Below are positions 48,355-56,805 of a DNA stretch of 64,000 nucleotides, one piece after another. The DNA lies in NCBI RefSeq assembly GCF_019794555.1, contig NZ_JAIMEP010000008.1, positions 1-64,000 on the forward strand. Reading direction: 5' to 3'. The DNA comes from Streptococcus suis (GTDB taxonomy: Bacteria > Bacillota > Bacilli > Lactobacillales > Streptococcaceae). The translations under genes were made by a program, and so were the position numbers. The notes beneath the pieces were generated by a model that was not told the origin of the DNA, searched no databases, and was given only the letters and a program-made list of their open reading frames with translations. Positions within the stretch are counted from its first letter, which is position 1. The number at the start of each line of letters is the position of its first letter.

Positions 48355-49266
48355 TACGAATAGAAAAATCAGAAGTACCATCACAGCAAGGCTAACAAGT
48401 ATAGATAAGGAATTGACATTCGCAGGTTCTGCAGAACGGCTTCCTAACTTTAATGCATAAATTGGTGACATGACCGAAATTGGTGATGCTAAGCACACCA
48501 GAAGCATCATTTTCATAGACTGCTCAATTGGGAGTAGAAAATAGATGAGGGCCCCCATCAAGATATTGGCCCCTACTCGCAGAAACAAGAGGTAGGACAA
48601 TCGACCAATTTCCTTCCAATTCAGTTTTAAATCAAGGAGGATTCCCAACATCAGCATCGCTAAAAATGGATTGGCATTGCTAGCAATCGTCAAAGTAGAG
48701 AGGATTTCTTGTGGAAGTTGTATGGATAAACTAGCAAGTAAAAGACTGACTAAGTATACCATCAGCGGAATTGAGCGCGAAATGTTTTTAAAAAATGATG
48801 TAACAGACATCCCTTCTTTTTCTACATCAATTCCAGTTGCAATACTGTAATTTCCTCCTAAAACCATAATTGCATTTCCTGCATCAAAGACGATAACACT
48901 TAGCAAACTGCTCGCTGGAAAGAAGGCTTGAACAAAAGGTAGTGTGAAAGTACCTATATTGTATCCAGATAATTGCATGAGCCCGACTGACGCTTGATGT
49001 CCAGAGTGTTTAGCCTCCCAGTATCCTACTAGATTCAAAAGAAGATTACAAAAAATTCCTAAAAGGAATGGAAGATAGAGACTGAACGATACTTGTGCTG
49101 TTGAGGAGGCGATGAATAAGGAGGCTGGCAAAGTTACATTCATGACCAGAGTGGAAAAAATAGTGGCATCTTCTCTTCGGACTATTCCCTGGATTTTTAA
49201 AATGTAACCGAGACCAATTACGCAAATAAAACTAAAAGCGCGAGTTAATAATTCAAGTTCTTTCAT
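48352..49266 (-). CDS. AEC-family (auxin efflux carrier-like) permease
   Basis: A 304-residue transporter with about ten hydrophobic segments. Members of the AEC family export or import organic acids such as malate. Typical elements: an N-terminal half ending at the unwound region, NIGTFTLPFVQAFF, and a second half starting at about 165. The gene is alone, between two terminators and the PadR region. Substrate unknown. Confidence 0.88.
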   Translation of the reverse strand: MKELELLTRAFSFICVIGLGYILKIQGIVRREDATIFSTLVMNVTLPASLFIASSTAQVSFSLYLPFLLGIFCNLLLNLVGYWEAKHSGHQASVGLMQLSGYNIGTFTLPFVQAFFPASSLLSVIVFDAGNAIMVLGGNYSIATGIDVEKEGMSVTSFFKNISRSIPLMVYLVSLLLASLSIQLPQEILSTLTIASNANPFLAMLMLGILLDLKLNWKEIGRLSYLLFLRVGANILMGALIYFLLPIEQSMKMMLLVCLASPISVMSPIYALKLGSRSAEPANVNSLSILVSLAVMVLLIFLFV

Positions 49267-49300
49267 GGATATAGTATAGCATAGAGAAGTTCATTCTGAT

Positions 49301-49376
49301 TATATATAAAAATTTTATATAAATACTTGATTTTAGGAAATGATAGGTATATAATTTATATATAAAAATTTTATAT
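49301..49376 (+). promoter_or_regulatory. PadR operon promoter bracketed by identical 20-bp repeats
   Basis: TTGATT (49327-49332), 17-base spacer, TATAAT (49350-49355). A palindromic 20-mer, tatatataaaaattttatat, occurs in identical form at 49301-49320 (just upstream of -35) and 49357-49376 (just after -10). Two palindromes bracketing a promoter directly upstream of a PadR gene point to autorepression by PadR; the exact site preference is inference. Confidence 0.65.
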
Positions 49377-49565
49377 GTAGTCTTTTAGTTTACTTTTACA
49401 ACATACTCCAACTATCTGGTAGTTAGTTGGAGGTTGAAAACGAAGCAAAATCTGTTCGCTTCAGCCGTATAAATCAGGGTTGAAGTGTACAATACGAACT
49501 GCTAAGATTTTCTTTGTAATAAAAGGAAAACTAAGCAACTAAAACAAGATCATAGAGGTGATTTT
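49377..49565 (+). other. Structured 5' untranslated region of the PadR operon
   Basis: About 190 bases from the promoter to padR. One clear hairpin: ctccaact (49408-49415) with agttggag (49427-49434), internal loop region between. A second weaker pairing, gaagcaaaatctgttcgcttc, follows. No leader ORF with a good ribosome site and no recognised riboswitch. Confidence 0.4.
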
Positions 49566-49883
49566 ATGTACTACCCTGTATCCTCTATCTTGATTGAATT
49601 TCTGATTCTATCTATTGTTGAAAAACAAGATTCATATGGATATGAAATTAGTCAGACCATCAAGATAGTCGCTGATATTAAAGAGTCGACACTTTACCCC
49701 ATTCTGAAAAAACTGGAGAAAGCAGGATTTGTAACAACCTATACTCAAGAATTTCAGGGGAGAAAACGAAAATATTACACCATTACTCCGAATGGTCGAA
49801 ATCATATCCCATTCCTCCAGGCAGAATGGGATGCCTACAAAACAAATATAGATGGAATTATAGAAGGGAGCCTACGAAAATGA
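49566..49883 (+). CDS. PadR-family transcriptional repressor
   Basis: A 105-residue winged helix protein of the PadR-s type: LSIVEKQDSYGYEISQTIK (recognition region), STLYPILKKLEKAGFVTTYTQEFQGRKRKYYTITPNGR (wing). It probably represses its own operon and is released by an envelope stress signal or ligand. Preceded by AGAGGTG; its stop overlaps the ATG of the next gene (ATGA at 49880-49883). Confidence 0.93.
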   Translation: MYYPVSSILIEFLILSIVEKQDSYGYEISQTIKIVADIKESTLYPILKKLEKAGFVTTYTQEFQGRKRKYYTITPNGRNHIPFLQAEWDAYKTNIDGIIEGSLRK

Positions 49884-50998
49884 CACGCACCGAATATTTT
49901 GAACAATTGGAACAAGCACTTTCACAACTTCACCCAACTGCAAAACAAGAAGCTTTAGATTATTTTAATGAGTTTTTTGATGAAAAAGCTGATGAACAAG
50001 TTGCCATTCAAGAATTAGGTTCACCTGAGGAAGTTGCCAAAGAAATCATTACCAATTTACCAGAAGATGCACTGCAAGATCCGCACGACCAATCTACTTC
50101 AGACAGCGCCAACCCGTTCAATTTTGATTTTGATTTCGATTTTGATTTTCAGTTTGACTGGGATGAATTCTTCAAAAATTTCAAATTTTCATCCAATCAA
50201 ACTAGTAAACAGCACAGCTTGAAAACTAAGTTTGAGGAACTTCCAAATTGTAAAGAGATTCATATTTACTTAGAGGACAATAGCCTGACTGTACAGGCTT
50301 GGGATGATGAGGTTGTCTTATTCTCATATCCAACTTCCTTAGTTGACAACTACCAATCATTTGAATACCAACTTGTCGATGATCATTTATATATCAGCAG
50401 CAAGCCAATACCAGGTAATCTAAACTTTTCAAATAATCAAATTAGCTCTGCTATTCTCAAAATCCCAAAAAGTCTATTCCCTCTGAGCACTGTTAATCTG
50501 AAACTAATCGACAGTAGTTTAACAATTGTAGATATGCAAGTGGAAAAACTGCTCGAAATAAATTCGGAAGACAGCAATCTAACATTGATCAAGGTTCAAA
50601 GTTCTGCCACATCAGTTCAACTAGAAGATACCAGTCTCACTCTCACGGATAGTCAATTCGATGAGTTTACAAGTAGAGCGAGTGATTCGGTTGTTCATCT
50701 AACAAGTGTCAACATGTCTACAGCACGCGCAGAATTAGAAGATTGTGTCTGGAATCATAAAGAATTTATCTTAACCAACACCTTTAGTTGCCATGCTCAA
50801 GATTCTGTCTTATCATTTGGACCAATTGAGGATATTAACTTAGACATCACAGAAGAAGATTCCAGCCTAAAACTGCCAAAGGATAAGACATTTACAATGA
50901 TAAAAGATGATGATACCTCACATCTGAGCTACAAACAAGCTAACAGTCCCGCACAGTTGATCATCCAATGTGAAGACTGTCAAGTTAGCATTGGATAA
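49880..50998 (+). CDS. HAAS (DUF1700) - DUF4097 protein with Phe-Asp repeat
   Basis: A 372-residue protein. Residues 1-60 form a HAAS/DUF1700 helical domain (TRTEYFEQLEQALSQLH...EVAKEII). Residues 80-98 are a striking Phe-Asp alternation (NFDFDFDFDFQFDWDEFF). The rest (115-372) is a DUF4097-type right-handed beta-solenoid with short repeating strands. There is no clear signal peptide or membrane helix. In such operons HAAS is thought to interact with the PadR repressor. Start ATG 49880 overlaps padR. Function unknown. Confidence 0.85.
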   Translation: MTRTEYFEQLEQALSQLHPTAKQEALDYFNEFFDEKADEQVAIQELGSPEEVAKEIITNLPEDALQDPHDQSTSDSANPFNFDFDFDFDFQFDWDEFFKNFKFSSNQTSKQHSLKTKFEELPNCKEIHIYLEDNSLTVQAWDDEVVLFSYPTSLVDNYQSFEYQLVDDHLYISSKPIPGNLNFSNNQISSAILKIPKSLFPLSTVNLKLIDSSLTIVDMQVEKLLEINSEDSNLTLIKVQSSATSVQLEDTSLTLTDSQFDEFTSRASDSVVHLTSVNMSTARAELEDCVWNHKEFILTNTFSCHAQDSVLSFGPIEDINLDITEEDSSLKLPKDKTFTMIKDDDTSHLSYKQANSPAQLIIQCEDCQVSIG

Positions 50999-51009
50999 AG
51001 GAGATGACT

Positions 51010-51594
51010 ATGAATCGGAAGGAATATTTGCAGAAACTTGAAAAACATCTCAAACACTTGCCTAAAGAAGACTTTCAAGATACGCTTGACTATTTTAATG
51101 AACATTTTGATGAAGCAGGACCTGAAAATGAACAGGCCATTATTCAAGAACTGGGTACTCCCAAAGAGGCTGCACGGGATATTCTCGCACACTTATATAA
51201 CAAGGAAAAATCCGAGAAAAAACCAAACACACGTAACATGGTTTGGCTTATAATCTTATCCATCCTCGCAGCTCCTATCGGCATTCCCCTAGCAATCACC
51301 CTAGTTGCCCTCTTCATTACCCTACTCCTGCTCATCCTCAGTGCTATTCTAATCCTTATCTCACTTTGGATAGTACTCCTAAGCCTAGGTATCGCCCAGC
51401 TACTCCTTGCCATCGACCTTTTCTCACTCTCCTGGTCTTCTTCGCTTCTCTTTACAGGACTAGCCCTCATCTGTTTTGCACTCTCACTTCTTGGCAGCAA
51501 GCTCACGCTTGATTGGAGTAGCAAATCCTTCTTGCTTATTTTACACTGGATACAAAGAACAATTCGCAAAGGAGATTATCATGAGAAAGCTTAA
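51010..51594 (+). CDS. HAAS-domain (DUF1700) membrane protein
   Basis: A 194-residue protein: HAAS/DUF1700 domain (MNRKEYLQKLEKHLKHLPKEDFQDTLDYFNEHF...AARDILAHLY, 1-68), followed by four hydrophobic segments (about 80-175) rich in Leu/Ile. ATG 51010 has AAAGGAG 6 bases upstream; ATG 51004 is too close to it. Its end overlaps the start of the next gene by 14 bases. Likely a membrane sensor that controls PadR or the neighbouring DUF4097 proteins. Confidence 0.85.
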   Translation: MNRKEYLQKLEKHLKHLPKEDFQDTLDYFNEHFDEAGPENEQAIIQELGTPKEAARDILAHLYNKEKSEKKPNTRNMVWLIILSILAAPIGIPLAITLVALFITLLLLILSAILILISLWIVLLSLGIAQLLLAIDLFSLSWSSSLLFTGLALICFALSLLGSKLTLDWSSKSFLLILHWIQRTIRKGDYHEKA

Positions 51595-52435
51595 ACCATT
51601 TACGAGAATTAGTCTGGTCCTGCTCACTCTTGGAACAATCATCAGCCTCATCGGCTACCTAGGTGGGGGATGGAAAAATATGAAAACTGTTGCAAAAAAC
51701 TACTATCAGCCTCAAACTGTAAGCTTTAGCGACATTAGAGCTATTGAAGTTAATGACCGACTGTCCATCATGCCATCGCCTGATAACCAATTTCACCTCC
51801 ACTACTACCGAAATCAGCATAAGGAAATTGACCAACTCAGCCACAATTTCCAAGACGGAAAATTAACCATTTCTAGTGCCTTTCAAGGAATCATAACTTA
51901 TGATGGTATATTAGAACCTATCTTAAATCTTGCCAATAACCAGAATATTGCCAACTACCAACCTGTCTTAGAGGTTCCTAAAAACAGCAAAATCGAATCA
52001 CTCTCAGGTAACATTCAAGGAGATCTTTATCTGGATAAAGTGACTATTCATGGTCTTGATCTCACTGTAGAAGATGGGGACATGTTGATTGAAAACAGTC
52101 AGATTAGCTTCAAGCATTTATCGCATTTCAATGGAGAAGTAGAAATCAATCATTCCACATTAACAAGTCCAGCAGACATCACTGATACTGTCGGGAGTAT
52201 CCTAACTGTTGAGGATGGGAACTTTAATGCTGAAAATCTAAAACTAGAAGGAAGGCATGGCATCAACAATTACAATGGTTCAATCGACATTTCTCTTCAT
52301 TCACAAACAAAATCTGACATCTATATTGAAGCCAGTCAAAATAATATAGGAATTGACCTTCCAAACTATTCTAATCCAAAAGCCACAAATTACCTCTCTA
52401 TCTCTACACTAGATGGAGAACTGACTATTCGTTAA
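51581..52435 (+). CDS. DUF4097-domain membrane-anchored protein
   Basis: A 284-residue protein with one N-terminal hydrophobic anchor (about 8-28, RISLVLLTLGTIISLIGYLGG) and an extracellular DUF4097 beta-solenoid (70-284) of short repeated strands (LDLTVEDGDMLIENSQISF, ILTVEDGNFNAENLKLEG). RBS AAAGGAG precedes ATG 51581. Together with the preceding three genes it forms a PadR-HAAS-DUF4097 cassette resembling those linked to envelope stress (the liaG-like family). Confidence 0.85.
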   Translation: MRKLKPFTRISLVLLTLGTIISLIGYLGGGWKNMKTVAKNYYQPQTVSFSDIRAIEVNDRLSIMPSPDNQFHLHYYRNQHKEIDQLSHNFQDGKLTISSAFQGIITYDGILEPILNLANNQNIANYQPVLEVPKNSKIESLSGNIQGDLYLDKVTIHGLDLTVEDGDMLIENSQISFKHLSHFNGEVEINHSTLTSPADITDTVGSILTVEDGNFNAENLKLEGRHGINNYNGSIDISLHSQTKSDIYIEASQNNIGIDLPNYSNPKATNYLSISTLDGELTIR

Positions 52436-52439
52436 TTGC

Positions 52440-52468
52440 AAAAAGCCCTCCTCACGGAAGGCTTTTTA
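52440..52468. terminator. Bidirectional terminator between DUF4097 and DUF1304 genes
   Basis: aaaaagcc (52441-52448) pairs with ggcttttt (52460-52467), with loop ctcctcacgga; U-tracts on both strands. It ends the PadR operon and the convergent DUF1304 gene. Confidence 0.75.
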
Positions 52469-52470
52469 GC

Positions 52471-52830
52471 TTAGTTGAATAAAAAGATTGAAATGAGAGT
52501 TAAGATTGCTGGCCCTCCTTGGGTCAAAAGGATTTTAGGACTAGAAGTCGCTGCTCCGTAGCCTGCCGCTCCAATAACAAACAGGACAAAAATAGTTGTC
52601 ACTTCAAGGTTGCCTGTGAAAATTCCATACAAGAGAAAGATAGCTAATAAGCCATTATAGATTCCCTGATTCTTAAATAGAGTGGTCACAGACTTACGTT
52701 GCAATTCATCCTTGGCCATATTGAAGACACGGCTTGTAGTATTTGAATGGGTCGCAAAGGTTTCCAAATACATGATATATAAATGTTCAATAGCTACGAT
52801 ACTAGCTAGAATAGTGGTAAAAATAGACAT
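52471..52830 (-). CDS. DUF1304 family membrane protein
   Basis: A 119-residue protein with four hydrophobic segments (about 3-22, 55-72, 76-93, 99-117) and the family motif VAIEHLYIMYLETFA near the N-terminus, plus the GxYNGLLA segment. Function unknown. It lies 19 bases downstream of the marR gene and is presumably co-transcribed. Confidence 0.88.
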   Translation of the reverse strand: MSIFTTILASIVAIEHLYIMYLETFATHSNTTSRVFNMAKDELQRKSVTTLFKNQGIYNGLLAIFLLYGIFTGNLEVTTIFVLFVIGAAGYGAATSSPKILLTQGGPAILTLISIFLFN

Positions 52831-52849
52831 AATGTCTCCTCTCTAAAAA

Positions 52850-53275
52850 TTAAATAGGTAACTCTTGCAAGCCACTTAGCAATTTGTCAAGCATGGCAAG
52901 AAATTGATTCCTCTCTTCGAGAGTCAGAACCTGGTTCATTGCTTCCTTGATCGCAAGATGATGGGCTGGAGGGGCAGAAATCAGTGCTTCTCGAGCCTGC
53001 TCAGTCGGCCATACAAGTACTTCTCTCTGATTCTTAGAATTTCGTTCACGACTAATATAGCCTTGTTCCTCTAACAATTTCAGATGCCTTGTAATAGCTG
53101 CCCGATCAATCTGAAGTCGCTGCTGTAATGCTAATTGATGCATCGGGGCATCCTCCAACAATATCCGTAGTATGGTGTAACGTGTCAAGCTGATTCCCAA
53201 TTGCTTTTCAAATAGATTAGAAATCGATTCATCAGCCACTTTCAATCTGTATAACAAATCTTCCATTTCTTGCAT
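52850..53275 (-). CDS. MarR-family transcriptional regulator
   Basis: A 141-residue winged helix regulator: helix-turn-helix [44 protein letters not shown], dimerising helices at both ends. The downstream DUF1304 membrane protein may be its target. A palindrome lies between its promoter and start codon, consistent with autorepression. Confidence 0.92.
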   Translation of the reverse strand: MQEMEDLLYRLKVADESISNLFEKQLGISLTRYTILRILLEDAPMHQLALQQRLQIDRAAITRHLKLLEEQGYISRERNSKNQREVLVWPTEQAREALISAPPAHHLAIKEAMNQVLTLEERNQFLAMLDKLLSGLQELPI

Positions 53276-53290
53276 AGATTTACCTCTTTT

Positions 53291-53324
53291 GATTGATTCA
53301 TCAATCGTTGATAAATCAATTATA
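53291..53324 (-). promoter_or_regulatory. MarR promoter with operator-like palindrome
   Basis: Perfect gattgat-tc-atcaatc palindrome (53291-53306), with a further overlapping half-site ttgataaatcaa to 53318. A minus-strand TATAAT lies at 53324-53319 and a TTGCAA 16 bases farther upstream. The palindrome therefore overlaps the transcript start of marR. Confidence 0.5.
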
Positions 53325-53430
53325 CTACAATCCGAACAATTTGCAATTTATTTGCTTATCTATCAAAAAAATGTGTTTCCTATACCTATATTTTGTTATA
53401 ATGAAGGAAAACAAGCGGAAGGACACATTG

Positions 53431-54189
53431 ATGGAAAACACTCCTAGACTAAACTTAGTCATAGATGTACTCATGCTAGCTGGTGCTATTTTAGCGCAAA
53501 GCGGAGCTGAAATTCATCGAGTAGAGGATACAATGATTCGGATTGCACACTCACAAGGAATCGAACAAGCTAATGTTCTGGCGATTCCTGCTGCAATCTT
53601 TTTCTCCATTGATCATACAAACATTTCTCGTATGAAACGTATTGTGAGCTCAAATTACGACATGCAAAAAGTTTGTGATGTCAATCAAGTCTCTCGCTCT
53701 CTTGCCAATGAAGAAATAAGTTTGGAAGAAGCTTGGCAACAGTTAAATAGAATTAAACAACAAAAACCACCATATAATAATATCCAAGTAACCTTGGCCG
53801 CAGTGGTCGCTGCTCCTTTTTTTACCATTATGTTTGGTGGATCGCTTTTAGATGCTGCAGGAGCTATACTTGCCACCGCACTAGCTTTTCCTCTCTCTCT
53901 CATTGTAGATCGCTATATTGGAATTGACTTTGTCACAACTTTTGTCGGCGCTTTTGTGTTCTCACTCACATCCTACATACTTAGTACCCATACGAACCTT
54001 ACCATCAATCCAAACCTGATTAACGCTGGTGCGGTCATGCCATTTGTACCTGGTATTGCATTCACAAATGCTGTGAGGGACCTGATGACCAACCATATTA
54101 ATACTGGAATGACCAAGTTCTTTCAAACTGCGCTGATTATTTTATCACTTGGTGCTGGAACTACAGTCGCCCTGATGCTTGTGAGGTAA
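53431..54189 (+). CDS. ThrE-type threonine/serine exporter, large subunit (DUF1212)
   Basis: A 252-residue membrane protein: N-terminal cytoplasmic domain (about 1-110, NLVIDVLMLAGAILAQSGAEIHRVEDTM...) followed by five hydrophobic segments. The DUF1212 family forms half of ThrE exporters in many Firmicutes, with a DUF3815 partner immediately downstream. ATG 53431 has GGAAGGA before it. Threonine/serine as substrate is inferred from the family. Confidence 0.88.
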   Translation: MENTPRLNLVIDVLMLAGAILAQSGAEIHRVEDTMIRIAHSQGIEQANVLAIPAAIFFSIDHTNISRMKRIVSSNYDMQKVCDVNQVSRSLANEEISLEEAWQQLNRIKQQKPPYNNIQVTLAAVVAAPFFTIMFGGSLLDAAGAILATALAFPLSLIVDRYIGIDFVTTFVGAFVFSLTSYILSTHTNLTINPNLINAGAVMPFVPGIAFTNAVRDLMTNHINTGMTKFFQTALIILSLGAGTTVALMLVR

Positions 54190-54192
54190 GGT

Positions 54193-54645
54193 ATGACTTC
54201 CATTAATTTTTTATTTCAGGCGATTGCATCTTACATCGCTATTGCTGCTTTTTTAGTTGTTCTCAATGTTCAAAAGAAAATGTTGATTCCGGGTGGTCTC
54301 CTAGGAATGCTTGTTTGGCTTATTTATCTTTTACTATTGGAACCAACAAATGTCTTGATTGCTACCTTTTTCGCAGCAATTATCGGATCCTGTGTCAGTC
54401 AAATCATGAGTATTTGGTTAAAAACACCCTCCGTCATCTTTTCATTGGCTATACTTGCACCACTTGTTCCCGGCTACCGTGCATACATGTCTACTACCTA
54501 TTTTGTTTCAGGCGAATATGCTCAAGCCCTCACCAATATTACAACCGTATTGACACTAGCTTTGGTTATCCCAATTGGTATGGCAAGTGGCACTATCTTA
54601 TTACGCCTTTATAAGGTCATGAATGCTCATAAAAATTCAGTCTAA
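54193..54645 (+). CDS. ThrE-type exporter, small subunit (DUF3815)
   Basis: A 150-residue membrane protein with four to five hydrophobic segments and the family pattern LAPLVPGYRAYMSTTYFVSGEY. It is the C-terminal half of a ThrE exporter, encoded separately; it starts 3 bases after the DUF1212 gene. Corresponds to the YjjB subunit type. Confidence 0.88.
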   Translation: MTSINFLFQAIASYIAIAAFLVVLNVQKKMLIPGGLLGMLVWLIYLLLLEPTNVLIATFFAAIIGSCVSQIMSIWLKTPSVIFSLAILAPLVPGYRAYMSTTYFVSGEYAQALTNITTVLTLALVIPIGMASGTILLRLYKVMNAHKNSV

Positions 54646-54675
54646 CCCCTTGAAAACAGGGGGGCTTTTTGTTAC
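54645..54675 (+). terminator. Terminator after the exporter pair
   Basis: Stem ccccttg/aaaacaggggg type at about 54646-54664, followed by CTTTTTG; it overlaps the stop codon region of the small subunit gene. Confidence 0.7.
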
Positions 54676-54701
54676 AATGAAAACTTATTAAAGGAGATGC
54701 C

Positions 54702-55895
54702 ATGAACCAAACTGTTTCCAATCTAAAACTAGCTGAACGTGGTGCCTTACTATCAATAGGTACCTACATAGTCTTGTCAATTATCAAACTAACTGCAGGT
54801 CAACTCTTTCATTCAGATGCCTTGCGAGCAGATGCCTTCAATAATATTTCCGATATTATTGGAAATGTCGCCGTACTGGTTGGATTGAAAATGGCTCAAA
54901 AACCTGCTGACACTGACCATAAATTCGGACATTGGAAAATGGAAGACCTTGCTAGTTTGATGACTTCTTTCATCATGTTCGTTGTTGGTTTTCAAGTCCT
55001 CTATGATACCTTACAAAAAATAATTAGTAATTCTCCAGTCGAGGTAGACATCACGGGGGCAATAGTAGGTATTTTCTCCGCACTCGTTATGTTGGCCGTA
55101 TATTTTTATAATAATCGCCTAGCGAAAAGAGTTCATTCTAAAGCACTTGAAGCTGCTGCTAAGGACAATCTATCTGACGCTGTTACCTCCATTGGAACTT
55201 CTATCGCAATCTTTGCTGCTGCCTCTAACTTCCCAATTGTTGATAAAATTGCTGCTATCATCATCACCTTTTTCATTCTAAAAACTGCATATGATATTTT
55301 TATGGAGAGCTTTTTCACACTCTCAGATGGTTTTGATGAAAACTTATTGAAAAAATACGAAGAAGATATTCTCAAACTTCCTAAAATTGTTTCTGTCAAG
55401 TCACAACGTGGTCGCACCTATGGTGCCAATATCTATCTGGATATTGTCCTCGAAATGAATCCGGATCTGTCCGTTTATGAAAGTCATGAAATAACCGAAC
55501 AGGTTGAGCAACTCCTAACACTCAAACATGGTGTTTTTGATGTAGATATACACGTAGAACCATCTGAAATTCCACACGATGAGATGTATGAACACATTTA
55601 TGATAAACTCTTCCGATTTGAAACAGAGATACAAGCACATGCTACTGGATATGAGACTTTAATTGATGAGAACTACCTTCTCATCGATGCCAAAGGTCGG
55701 TATCAAGATAAAACTCAAATGCTTGAAAGTCACCCTGTTCAAACAACCTATCTTTCCAACTATCAGATGATTTCTATTAGTCAAAAGTCTAAACTAGTTA
55801 CATTTGAAATTGGCGATTTTGTCCATACATCCCTCTGGCGTCGTCATGAAAATTGGACTGTCATTTTCCACCAAATCTCAAAGAAACAAGCCTAG
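54702..55895 (+). CDS. Cation diffusion facilitator (CDF) transporter
   Basis: A 397-residue metal/proton antiporter with about six membrane segments (residues 14-200). Asp-rich metal site motifs: HSDALRADAFNNISDIIGN and AAKDNLSDAVTSIGTSI, and a DUF-type C-terminal domain of ferredoxin-like fold (about 215-290) with an extra 100 residues beyond. Zn or Mn are typical substrates; which is not shown. AAAGGAG precedes ATG 54702. Not obviously operonic. Confidence 0.92.
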   Translation: MNQTVSNLKLAERGALLSIGTYIVLSIIKLTAGQLFHSDALRADAFNNISDIIGNVAVLVGLKMAQKPADTDHKFGHWKMEDLASLMTSFIMFVVGFQVLYDTLQKIISNSPVEVDITGAIVGIFSALVMLAVYFYNNRLAKRVHSKALEAAAKDNLSDAVTSIGTSIAIFAAASNFPIVDKIAAIIITFFILKTAYDIFMESFFTLSDGFDENLLKKYEEDILKLPKIVSVKSQRGRTYGANIYLDIVLEMNPDLSVYESHEITEQVEQLLTLKHGVFDVDIHVEPSEIPHDEMYEHIYDKLFRFETEIQAHATGYETLIDENYLLIDAKGRYQDKTQMLESHPVQTTYLSNYQMISISQKSKLVTFEIGDFVHTSLWRRHENWTVIFHQISKKQA

Positions 55896-55927
55896 TCGAA
55901 CGACTGGCTTTTCTTTTGCACCAAAAA

Positions 55928-55952
55928 AGAGCACTAGGCTCTTTTATTTATA
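55928..55952. terminator. Bidirectional terminator between CDF and amino acid ABC genes
   Basis: aaaagagc/gctctttt (55927-55934 and 55939-55946 approximately) with loop acta, T-rich on both strands. Closes both convergent transcripts. Confidence 0.75.
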
Positions 55953-55955
55953 TTT

Positions 55956-56795
55956 TTAGTTTTTTACTGCATCAGTCGCCACATCCTCACCAAACCATTT
56001 TTGAGAGATTTCTTGGAACTTACCTTCTTTGTACAATTCAGTAAATGCTTTATTGATATTTTCTACAAGTGTCGTATCTGACTGACGAGCTCCAACAGCG
56101 AATGCTTCATTTTCAAATCCAGCATCAATGATATGATAGTCATCAATGATTCCCTCTTGTTGCAAGTAGTAATTAGCATATACTCGGTCAATCAAGAGAC
56201 CATCAATACGATCATTTTTCAAGTCAATCAAGGCTTCATTGAATGTTGCATATTGGCTTGCATCATTATTTTGCACAATATCTTTTAGGATAGCAGGCTG
56301 GCCTTCAAACACTGAATATCCTGAGGAACCGGCTTGCGCGCCCAGCACCTTGTCTTTCATATCAGATACCTGACTGATGTTGGAAGATTTTTTGGTGACA
56401 AGAACTTGTTGGTTGTCCATGTAAGGATTGGTAAAAAGAACTTTATCTTTCCGTTCGTCCGTAATTGAATATCCATTCCAAATTAAATCGATATTGCCAT
56501 TCGTTAATTCCGTTTCTTTCAAGTCCCAGTCAATTGGCTGCCATTCAACAGTTATTCCATGTTTTTCAAAAACAGCATTTGCTAAATCGATATCAAAACC
56601 TGTATAAGAACCATCTGTTTGTTCAAATCCCATAGGAACGAAGGTTTTATCAAACCCAATCGTAATAGATTTTTCAGATTCGTAGGTAGACCAGTTATCT
56701 GATTTGGTTGCTGAGTCGGTAGACCCACATGCTACTAAAGCGAGACTCGATACGAGAGCAACTGCTCCTAAAACAATCTTTTTCATATTCATCAT
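55956..56795 (-). CDS. Amino acid ABC transporter substrate-binding lipoprotein
   Basis: A 279-residue family 3 receptor with a lipoprotein signal (KKIVLGAVALVSSLALVACGS). The amino acid binding lobes include ITIGFDKTFVPMGFEQTDGSYTGFDIDLANAVF and GAQAGSSGYSVFEG. The start is ATG 56795 (with two further Met codons close by), 10 bases after the ATPase stop; GAGGTAATT precedes. The ligand is a polar or charged amino acid. Confidence 0.92.
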   Translation of the reverse strand: MMNMKKIVLGAVALVSSLALVACGSTDSATKSDNWSTYESEKSITIGFDKTFVPMGFEQTDGSYTGFDIDLANAVFEKHGITVEWQPIDWDLKETELTNGNIDLIWNGYSITDERKDKVLFTNPYMDNQQVLVTKKSSNISQVSDMKDKVLGAQAGSSGYSVFEGQPAILKDIVQNNDASQYATFNEALIDLKNDRIDGLLIDRVYANYYLQQEGIIDDYHIIDAGFENEAFAVGARQSDTTLVENINKAFTELYKEGKFQEISQKWFGEDVATDAVKN

Positions 56796-56805
56796 TTTAA
56801 TTACC

